Positions 23,730 to 30,642 of a stretch of DNA of 64,000 nucleotides are shown here, in pieces. The notes under the pieces were generated by a model, which did no database searches, was not told the DNA's origin, and worked only from the letters and a program-made list of their open reading frames with translations. This DNA is from JAVVHH01 sp964235765. GTDB lineage: Bacteria > Pseudomonadota > Alphaproteobacteria > Acetobacterales > Acetobacteraceae. The stretch is taken from the NCBI GenBank assembly GCA_964235765.1, contig CAXSDH010000008.1, positions 1 to 64,000 of the forward strand, written 5' to 3'. Numbering within the stretch: the stretch's first letter is position 1; each line of letters starts with the position of its first letter. The translations under genes and the position numbers were made by a program.

Positions 23730-25088
23730 TTAAACCGCCGCTGCCCTATCGAGGATCGCGCGGGCCGCCACCGCCCAACCAGGGTGCGAGCGCGGCGGCC
23801 GAAAGCCGGAAAGGCGCGCCGGCTGCTCGATCCAGTCCGCCATCGCCGTCTCCCAAGCCTCTTCGTCATCGGGCGGCAGGCACGGGCAGGCGCCGGCCAC
23901 CGTTTCCGGCAGCGCCCCCCCTGTGGAGGCCAGCACGGGCTTGCCATGCGCGAACGCCTCGATCACCGGCAGGCCGAAGCCCTCGTACTGTGATGGATAC
24001 AGCCCGAAGGCGGCGTGCGCATACAATGCGTGCAGCGCGGCGTCGTCCAGGCCCGTCAGGTGCAGGACTGTGCCATCGAGCCCGGCCCCGCTCGCCAGGT
24101 CCGCCAGAACGTCGTCGACCATCCAGCCCGGCCGCCCGACGAACACCAGGTGGAAGCGGCGCCGCTGCGGGATGCCGCGCGCCAGCAGCCGCCGCCAGAC
24201 CCGCAGCAGCATGGAGTGGCCCTTGCGCGGCTCGATCGTGCTGACGAACAGGGCGTATCGCCCGTCCGCCAACGACGCGGGCAGCGGCTCGCTGCCCGCC
24301 CGGGGCGGGTCGTAGCCAAGCGGCAGCACGGCCGTTTCAGGCGGTGGCAGTCCTTCGGCGCGGCAGAACCGGACCACGTCGGCCGCGATGCATCGCGCGT
24401 TGGTGATGACCAGGTCGGCGAGGGGCAACGCCGCGCGCCAATGGCCTGTCACCAACGCCACATCGGCCGGGCTGTAGAATTGAGGGTGGGTGATGGGGAT
24501 CAGGTCGTAGCACAGCGCCGCATACTTGAAGCCCAGTCGGCGCTTGAGCCCGCCCAGCCCCGCCGCGTCCAGGTGGAACCAGTCCGACCCGGCGGAAAAC
24601 AGCACGTCCTGCGGACCCAGGCCCACATCCTCGCCCAGCGCCAGTTCCGCCGGCACATGGGCGATGCGCTGTCCCGCCGCGTCGCGCTGCCGGTGCCCAT
24701 GCCGCCGCGGCGCGAGCAGGGCATCCTGCAGCCAGCCCGCCACCGTGGCTGCGCCAGGGGTCCGGCTGGTCAGGCGAACGCGCTCCAGCGCAGTGAACAG
24801 GGGCTGCCGCGACAGGCGGGACTGGCGGGGCGCTGGCGCGTCGATCGCGCCCCCCCATCCGAGTACCAGCTCGGCCCATTCCGGCCGCAACGCGCGAAAG
24901 CGGCGGGAGCCTTTGTCCCACACGCACAACGCCGTGCCAGGCCGCAATTGGGCCGCCCGGGCCAGCGCATGCTCCACCCGCACGATGCCGACCGGCGGTC
25001 CGGTCCAGCGGGTCAGCGACGACACGTCCAGCAGGAGCCTCCGGGTGAGGCCGTGCGGGGGCGCATGCTGGTCGTCCCCGGCGGTCAG
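23730..25088 (-). CDS. group 1 (GT4-like) glycosyltransferase, apparent CTG start
   Basis: About 452 aa. The N-terminal motif LLLDVSSLTRWTGPPVGIVRVEHALA and C-terminal SQYEGFGLPVIEAFAHGKPVLAS, with the E-x7-E signature, mark a GT4-type transferase of polysaccharide synthesis. ALFVSTIEPRKGHSMLL is the nucleotide-sugar loop. No ATG, GTG or TTG occurs in frame upstream of LLLDVSS; the first GTG (25025) would cut that motif. A CTG at 25088-25086 overlaps the kinase stop as CTGA, in the same style as the ATGA, GTGA and TTGA junctions elsewhere in the window, so it is the best start candidate. It is the last gene of the BtpA-kinase unit. Confidence 0.8.
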   Translation of the reverse strand: MTAGDDQHAPPHGLTRRLLLDVSSLTRWTGPPVGIVRVEHALARAAQLRPGTALCVWDKGSRRFRALRPEWAELVLGWGGAIDAPAPRQSRLSRQPLFTALERVRLTSRTPGAATVAGWLQDALLAPRRHGHRQRDAAGQRIAHVPAELALGEDVGLGPQDVLFSAGSDWFHLDAAGLGGLKRRLGFKYAALCYDLIPITHPQFYSPADVALVTGHWRAALPLADLVITNARCIAADVVRFCRAEGLPPPETAVLPLGYDPPRAGSEPLPASLADGRYALFVSTIEPRKGHSMLLRVWRRLLARGIPQRRRFHLVFVGRPGWMVDDVLADLASGAGLDGTVLHLTGLDDAALHALYAHAAFGLYPSQYEGFGLPVIEAFAHGKPVLASTGGALPETVAGACPCLPPDDEEAWETAMADWIEQPARLSGFRPPRSHPGWAVAARAILDRAAAV

Positions 25089-25969
25089 CGGCCGCCCTGG
25101 GACATGTGGCTGGCCGCGGGCAGGGAGTCGAACGCGCCCGGCCGGGTCACCGTATCGGCGGCGGCGAACTGGGCGGCGGCAATGGCGCCCTCCGAGCTCG
25201 AACCTCGCGCCAGCGCCGACGCCAGCGCGCCGCAGAACGCGTCCCCGGCGCCGGTGCTGTCCACCACGGAGACCCTCGGCGCCTGGTGATGCGTGCCGGG
25301 CGCGGCGAAGCAGCCGGCGGCGCCCATCGTGACGATGGCGAGCGCCGGGCCCATCGCGGCCAGGGCGACCGACGCCGCCGCGGCCTGCCGCCCGGTGATC
25401 GCCTCCGCCTCGCCCGCGTTCGCCACCACGCCCCAGCAATGGGCCAGCACCGCTGGCACCGGCCAGCGCAGCGGCGCGGCGTTCAGGATCACCCGGGCGC
25501 CGCGGGCCGCGGCCGTCCGTGCGCCGCACACGGTCGCGGCAAGGCCGAGATTGCCTTGCAGCAGCAGGATATCGCCCGCCGCGGCCAGGGCCGCGAACCG
25601 TTCCGCCGCACCGACGTCCAGCGCGTCCGCACAGGCCCCTGCCGTCACGATGCAGTTCTCGCCGTCGGGCGCGACCAGCACGATGGAGGTGTCGGTCGGC
25701 GGCCCCGGCCGCAGGAAGTCCCGCTCGGCCAACGGCTCCGTCCCCAGCCTTTCAGCGACCCAGTCCCCCTCCGGGTCATCGCCCAGCGCGGCGCAGAACA
25801 GCACCGCCGCCCCGGCCCGCGCCGCCATCACGGCCTGGTTCAGGCCCTTGCCGCCCGGCGCGCGCCGGATCGGCCCGGCGACCAGCGTCTCGCCGGGCCG
25901 TGGCAGGCGCGGCACCCGCATTGCGAGGTCCACCCCCGCATTGCCCAGCACCAGGACCCGCCCATTCAC
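25085..25969 (-). CDS. PfkB family carbohydrate kinase, ribokinase-like
   Basis: 294 aa from GTG 25969, whose bases overlap the BtpA stop as GTGA. GGKGLNQAVMAARAGA is the substrate-side PfkB signature. DSTGAGDAFCGALASALA is the ATP/anion-hole signature with the catalytic Asp. VVANAGEAEAITG is typical of ribokinase. It phosphorylates a sugar or nucleoside; identity unknown. The pairing with BtpA and a divergent solute transporter suggests catabolism of an imported ribosyl compound (inference). Confidence 0.9.
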   Translation of the reverse strand: MNGRVLVLGNAGVDLAMRVPRLPRPGETLVAGPIRRAPGGKGLNQAVMAARAGAAVLFCAALGDDPEGDWVAERLGTEPLAERDFLRPGPPTDTSIVLVAPDGENCIVTAGACADALDVGAAERFAALAAAGDILLLQGNLGLAATVCGARTAAARGARVILNAAPLRWPVPAVLAHCWGVVANAGEAEAITGRQAAAASVALAAMGPALAIVTMGAAGCFAAPGTHHQAPRVSVVDSTGAGDAFCGALASALARGSSSEGAIAAAQFAAADTVTRPGAFDSLPAASHMSQGGR

Positions 25970-26823
25970 GACGTGCAGGACGCCCTGGCGCGGTCCGCCT
26001 CGGCCATGAAGGCGCGCAGCCGGTCGGGATCGACCTCGTTCCACCACACGCCGTCGCGCTTCAGCGCGCTCGCCACGATCACCGCGCTGGCCACGCCGAA
26101 CATGTCCCCCACGTTGCCCGGGTTGACGCCGGACCCGACCAGCACGGGCAGCGACGTGCCGGCCGCGATGGCCCGCAACTCCTCGAGGCTGGCGCTGTCG
26201 CCCGTTCGCTGCCCGGTGGCGATGGCGGCATCGGCGTCGAAGAACTCGACGTCCCGCGCCAGTTCGCCCAGCGTGCGGTCCGCCGTGATGGCGTGGGCGC
26301 CGTGCTTGACGTGCACGTCGGCGAAAACGCGGACGCCGCGGGCGCGCAGGCCGGCCCGGTAGCGGGTGGCGGAGCCGGCCTGGCCCTCCATGAAGCCTTC
26401 ATTGGCCACATAGGCGTTCGCCCACTGGTTCACCCGCACGAACCCGGCGCCCGCCGCCTTCGCCACGGCGATGGCCACATGCGCCGCGTTGGCCAGCACG
26501 TTGACGCCCACCGGCAGGGTGCTGCTGGCCACCACCGCCGCCGTGGTCACGGCCATGCAGGCCGCGACCTCGGGGCCCAACTGGTCGGGCTTGGCGAATG
26601 GGATATCACCGTGGTTCTCGACGATCAGTCCGTCCACCCCGCCGGCCGCGTAACGCCCGGCCTCCGCCACGGCGTGGGCGACGATCTCGGCCATCGGCTG
26701 GCCATCGTAGTTGGGCGCGCCGGGGAAGGGGAGGCAGTGGATCACGCCGATGACGGCGCGGGTGCGGCCGAACAGGGCGCGGACGGCGTCGGGGCGGGGC
26801 CGGTAGACGGGGGCGGCGTGCAT
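25966..26823 (-). CDS. BtpA/SgcQ family protein
   Basis: 285 aa from ATG 26823. BtpA family blocks: VIGVIHCLPFPGAPNYDG, GVDGLIVENHGDIPF, GVNVLANAAHVAIAVAKAAGAGFVRVNQWANAYV, and VGSGVNPGNV, a TIM-barrel phosphate-binding loop. The family includes the thylakoid protein BtpA and enteric SgcQ of a sugar/nucleoside cluster; its chemistry is not established. Here it starts a minus-strand unit with the PfkB kinase, divergent from dppB-like genes with about 100 bp between. The metabolic context rather than photosynthesis is the likely role. Confidence 0.88.
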   Translation of the reverse strand: MHAAPVYRPRPDAVRALFGRTRAVIGVIHCLPFPGAPNYDGQPMAEIVAHAVAEAGRYAAGGVDGLIVENHGDIPFAKPDQLGPEVAACMAVTTAAVVASSTLPVGVNVLANAAHVAIAVAKAAGAGFVRVNQWANAYVANEGFMEGQAGSATRYRAGLRARGVRVFADVHVKHGAHAITADRTLGELARDVEFFDADAAIATGQRTGDSASLEELRAIAAGTSLPVLVGSGVNPGNVGDMFGVASAVIVASALKRDGVWWNEVDPDRLRAFMAEADRARASCTS

Positions 26824-26926
26824 GGAAGATGCGGTATCCTCAACCGCCGCGCTCGTCCAGGCCCGGGTTGACCGGCCGGGGCGCACCCCCGATGCTTCCG
26901 CCCATGCAGCCCAGCACGGGACCACG

Positions 26927-27871
26927 ATGCGCGCGCTTGCCGGACGCCTGATCGCGCTCATCCCGGTGCTGCTCGGGCTTTCCGTGCTGACCTATGGCTT
27001 GCTCGCGATGGTGCCGGGCGACCCGGTGGTGACCATGCTCGGGCTCGAGGCCGACGCGCAGAGCGTCGCCACCCTCCGCGCCCGCTACGCGCTCGACCAG
27101 CCGCTGCCCGTCCGCTTCCTGTCCTGGCTGGGGCACGCGCTGAGGGGCGACCTCGGACGCTCCATCCAAACCGGCCGGCCCGTGCTGGCGATGGTGGGGA
27201 CGGCGCTGGTCCCCACGCTGCAACTGGCCGGTGCCGCGCTGATGGTCTCGCTGCTGATCGCCTTGCCGGCGGGCGTGGTCGCCGCGACCAGGCGGGGCCG
27301 GGCAGCCGACGCGGCGGCGTCGCTGGCCGCCTTGGCCGGGCTGTCGTTGCCGAGCTTTTGGCTGGGCATCCTGCTGATCCTGGCCTTCTCCATCCACCTG
27401 CCGATGCTGCCAAGCTCCGGCTATGCCGCGTTCACCCAGGCGCCGCTCGAAGCGTTGCGGCACCTGGTTCTGCCGGCAATGACCCTGGGCGCCGCGCTCG
27501 CGGCAGCGACCATGCGCATGACGCGCGGCGCCATGCTGGACGTGCTGCCGGCCGACTTCGTCCGCACCGCCCGCGCGAAAGGCCTCCGCAACCGGCGCGT
27601 GGTGTGGCGGCACGCGCTGCGCCCGGCGCTGGCGCCCGTTATCACGCTGATCGGCCTGCAACTCGGCCAGTTGCTGGGCGGCGTGGTGGTGACTGAGACG
27701 GTGTTCGCCTGGCCGGGCGTGGGCAAGCTCATCGTCGATGCCATCTTTGCCCGCGACTACCCGGTGGTCCAGGGCGCGATCCTGGTCACGGCCACGCTGT
27801 TCGTGGTGGTGAACCTGCTTGCCGACACGCTCTGCCTGGCGATCGACCCGCGCACGCGCGACGCCGGGTGA
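26927..27871 (+). CDS. ABC transporter permease, DppB/OppB-like
   Basis: 314 aa from ATG 26927. Six-helix permease of the peptide/nickel family: RLIALIPVLLGLSVLTYGLLAMVPGDP at the N terminus and, in the cytoplasmic loop, FVRTARAKGLRNRRVVWRHALRPALAPVITLIG (EAA motif). C-terminal VVVTETVFAWPGVGKLIVDAI is canonical. Overlaps the next permease as GTGA. Confidence 0.92.
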   Translation: MRALAGRLIALIPVLLGLSVLTYGLLAMVPGDPVVTMLGLEADAQSVATLRARYALDQPLPVRFLSWLGHALRGDLGRSIQTGRPVLAMVGTALVPTLQLAGAALMVSLLIALPAGVVAATRRGRAADAAASLAALAGLSLPSFWLGILLILAFSIHLPMLPSSGYAAFTQAPLEALRHLVLPAMTLGAALAAATMRMTRGAMLDVLPADFVRTARAKGLRNRRVVWRHALRPALAPVITLIGLQLGQLLGGVVVTETVFAWPGVGKLIVDAIFARDYPVVQGAILVTATLFVVVNLLADTLCLAIDPRTRDAG

Positions 27872-28689
27872 GGCATCTGGGCGGCGCGCGCGGGCTGCTC
27901 GGCCTCGTGCTCGTGCTCGCGGTGGCCGCCGCCGTGGCCGCCGGCCCCACGCTGTCGCCGTTCGCGGCGGACCACCCGGATTTCATCGCCACCTTGCAGC
28001 CGCCCTCGGCCACCCACCCGTTCGGCACGGACGACCTGGGGCGGGACGTGCTATCGCGGATATTGACCGGCGGCCGGGTCAGCCTGCTGGTGGCGCTGGA
28101 GGGCGTGGGGGGCGCGGCGTTGCTCGGGGTGCCGCTGGGTCTTGCCTGCGGGTTCCTCGGGGGCTGGACGGACCGGATCGTCATGCGGCTGGTGGACGTT
28201 CTGCTCGCATTTCCGGGCATCCTGCTGGCGCTCGGCATCACAGCCGCGATTGGCGCTTCGGCCACCAGCGTGGCGCTGGCGGTCGGCGTCGTGAACCTGC
28301 CGGTGCTCGCCCGCATCGCCCGCAGCCAGGCGGTCGGCCTCCGCCTGCTCGACTTCGTCGTGGCGAGCCGCGCCGTGGGGCGGACGGAGGGCGCCATCCT
28401 GCTCCGCACCGTCGCGCCCAACGCGCTGTCGCCGGTATTGGTGCAGGGCACCGTGTTGATCGCGGCGGCGATCCTGACGGAAAGCTACCTGTCGTTCCTC
28501 GGCCTGGGGGTGCAGCCGCCCACCCCGAGCTGGGGCAACATGCTGCGCGACGCCGTGGGCTTCCTGGATCAGGCGGCTTGGCTCGCGTGGTTTCCGGGCC
28601 TCGCCTTGTTTGCCGCCGTGCTCGGGTTCAACCTGCTGGGCGACGGACTGCGCGACGGGCTCGACCCTCGCGCGCTGCAACATTCGTAG
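27868..28689 (+). CDS. ABC transporter permease, DppC/OppC-like
   Basis: 273 aa starting at GTG 27868. Family blocks: HPFGTDDLGRDVLSRILTGGRVSLLV, LLAFPGILLALGITAAIG, TVAPNALSPVLVQGTVLIAAAILTESYLSFLGLGVQPPTPSWGNML. It dimerises with the DppB-like protein. Together with the binding protein downstream it needs two ATPases, which are not in this cluster. Downstream gene begins 11 bp after the stop. Confidence 0.92.
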   Translation: MRHLGGARGLLGLVLVLAVAAAVAAGPTLSPFAADHPDFIATLQPPSATHPFGTDDLGRDVLSRILTGGRVSLLVALEGVGGAALLGVPLGLACGFLGGWTDRIVMRLVDVLLAFPGILLALGITAAIGASATSVALAVGVVNLPVLARIARSQAVGLRLLDFVVASRAVGRTEGAILLRTVAPNALSPVLVQGTVLIAAAILTESYLSFLGLGVQPPTPSWGNMLRDAVGFLDQAAWLAWFPGLALFAAVLGFNLLGDGLRDGLDPRALQHS

Positions 28690-28700
28690 GAGGAACCGCG

Positions 28701-30200
28701 ATGCCCGATTTCACCCGCCGCGCCATGCTCGCCGCCCCGGCCCTGCTGGCGGCCGGGCGCGCGGCGGCGCAGGCCCCGCGAACCCTCGCCATCGGCGTCG
28801 TGTCCGACCCGGTGACCCTGGACCCCGCCTTCTCCGCCTCCTTCTTCGAGAACGCGGTGATGTATTGCCTGCACGAGACGCTGCTGGTGGCCGGGCCCGA
28901 CGGCGCCATCACGCCGGGCCTAGCGACCCATAGCAGCCCGGACCCGATGCGCCACGTGCTGACGCTGCGCCCCAACCTCAGCTTCCACGACGGCGCCCCG
29001 CTGGATGCGGCGGCGGTGAAGGCCAATCTGGACCGCTATCTGGACCCCGCCACCGCCAGCATCCGCAAGGCCGATTTCGGCCCGTTGCAGGAGGTGGTCG
29101 TCACCGGACCGCTGACGGTCGAGCTGCGCATGTCGGCCCCCTATGCGCCGCTGCCGTACGTGCTGACCAACCGCGCCGGCATGATCGTCTCCATGGACGC
29201 GGTGCGCCGGCTCGGCCCGGACTTTCCGACCCAGGCAGTCGGCTGCGGCCCCTACAAGTTCGTCAGCTGGACCAAGAACAGCGAGTTGGTGCTGGAACGC
29301 TTCGACGGCTACTGGCGCGGGCGGGACCAAGGGTTCGACCGCCTCGTGTTCCGCCCCATCCCGGACGAGACGGTGCGGCTCGCCAACCTGCGCAGCGGCA
29401 CCTTGCAACTGATCGACGGGGTGCCGCCGCAGGCCGTCGCCGGGCTGGCGCGCGAGGCGGCCGTGCGGGTTTCGCAAATCCCGACGCTCGGCTTCAGCGC
29501 CTTCTCGTTCAACGTCACCCGCAAGCCGTTCGACGACGCGCGGGTGCGGCGCGCCTTTGCCGCCGCGGTCGACCCCGAGGTGGTGCAGCGCGTGGTGTAT
29601 TTCGGCACCGGCCGCGTGTCGCAGGGCCCGCTGTCGCCGGCCGTCGCCTGGGCGTTCGACCCGGCGTTCAAGCCGCCCGGCGCCGACCCGGCGCGCGCCA
29701 AGGCGTTGCTGGCCGAGGCGGGCGTCGCCACGCCGGTGCCGATGACCATCACCGTCACCAACTCGCCGCAGATGGTCCGTATTGCGCAGATCGCCCAGGC
29801 GCAGGCCAACGAGGCGGGCTTCCGCGTGGAGGTCAAGCAGATCGATCCCACCAGCCTGATCACCGTGCTGCGGCAGCGCGACTTCGACCTGTGCATGTCA
29901 CCCTGGAGCGGCCGCTACGACCCGGACGGCAACACCTATTTCTGGTTTACCAAGGGCGGCCCGAACAACTTCGCCGGCTACGACAACCCGCAGGTCACGG
30001 CGTGGCTCGAGCAGGCGCGGGTGGGGGCGGACCGCGATGGCCGGGTCGCGCTGTATCGCAAGGTGCAGGACCAACTGGCCCGGGATGCGCCGGTGCTGTT
30101 CCTGCACTTCGACGCGATCATCCAGGCGAGCAGCGCGCGGCTGAGCTGGACCCAGTATCCGGATGCGGTGTTCCGCCTGTACGACGCGCGGATGGGGTAA
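28701..30200 (+). CDS. ABC transporter substrate-binding protein, SBP_bac_5 type
   Basis: 499 aa. Ribosome site AGGAGGAA precedes ATG 28701. Tat-like or Sec signal MPDFTRRAMLAAPALLAAGRAAA. SBP_bac_5 blocks: SDPVTLDPAFSASFFENAVMYCLHETLL, VGCGPYKFVSWTKNSELVLERFDGYWRG, VRRAFAAAVDPEVVQRVVYFG. The ligand is unknown. It forms a unit with the two permeases; the partner ATPases are absent here. The neighbouring kinase and BtpA genes point to a nucleoside- or sugar-like ligand rather than a peptide, as a hypothesis. Confidence 0.9.
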   Translation: MPDFTRRAMLAAPALLAAGRAAAQAPRTLAIGVVSDPVTLDPAFSASFFENAVMYCLHETLLVAGPDGAITPGLATHSSPDPMRHVLTLRPNLSFHDGAPLDAAAVKANLDRYLDPATASIRKADFGPLQEVVVTGPLTVELRMSAPYAPLPYVLTNRAGMIVSMDAVRRLGPDFPTQAVGCGPYKFVSWTKNSELVLERFDGYWRGRDQGFDRLVFRPIPDETVRLANLRSGTLQLIDGVPPQAVAGLAREAAVRVSQIPTLGFSAFSFNVTRKPFDDARVRRAFAAAVDPEVVQRVVYFGTGRVSQGPLSPAVAWAFDPAFKPPGADPARAKALLAEAGVATPVPMTITVTNSPQMVRIAQIAQAQANEAGFRVEVKQIDPTSLITVLRQRDFDLCMSPWSGRYDPDGNTYFWFTKGGPNNFAGYDNPQVTAWLEQARVGADRDGRVALYRKVQDQLARDAPVLFLHFDAIIQASSARLSWTQYPDAVFRLYDARMG

Positions 30201-30202
30201 GC

Positions 30203-30628
30203 TTACTCTCCCAGGAGATGCAGCACGATCTCGCGCCGGTGGGGGCGGCGGCGGTGCTCGAACAAGTAGAGCCCCTGCCAGGTGCCGAGCACCGGGCGGC
30301 CTTCCGCCACCGGGATCGTCAACTGCGTGTCGGTCAGCATCGTGCGCAAATGGGCCGGCATGTCGTCCGGCCCCTCGTCGCCGTGCTCGTAGCGGCGCGC
30401 ATCCTCGGGCACGAGGGCTTCGAAGTAGCGGGCGATATCCTCCCGCATCGTCGGGTCGGCGTTTTCCTGAACGGTCAGCGAGGCGGACGTGTGGCGGCAC
30501 CACAAGGTCAGCAGCCCGGTTTTGACGCCCTGTGCGGCAACCCAGGCCATAACTGGCCGGGTGATCTCGGTCAGCCCCTTGCCGTGCGTCTCGATCGTCA
30601 GCCGGTCGGTGGATTGGCGCAGCGGCAT
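30203..30628 (-). CDS. YjbQ family (UPF0047) protein
   Basis: 141 aa from ATG 30628. Secondary thiamine-phosphate synthase enzyme family: TGLLTLWCRHTSASLTVQENADP near the N-terminal third, HLRTMLTDTQLTIPVAEGRPVLGTWQGLYLFEHR and terminal REIVLHLLGE. Histidines of the conserved core are present (CRHTS, MPAHLRTML, EHR). The real cellular role is not settled; E. coli YjbQ has weak thiamine-phosphate synthase activity. It follows glnD by 14 bp on the same strand. Confidence 0.92.
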   Translation of the reverse strand: MPLRQSTDRLTIETHGKGLTEITRPVMAWVAAQGVKTGLLTLWCRHTSASLTVQENADPTMREDIARYFEALVPEDARRYEHGDEGPDDMPAHLRTMLTDTQLTIPVAEGRPVLGTWQGLYLFEHRRRPHRREIVLHLLGE

Positions 30629-30642
30629 GGCGCGCCAGAGCC

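Noticed and set aside
25966..26823. Photosynthesis gene (BtpA in photosystem I stability)
   Set aside because: The family is widespread in non-photosynthetic bacteria in sugar or nucleoside clusters, and the neighbours here are a kinase and a transporter.
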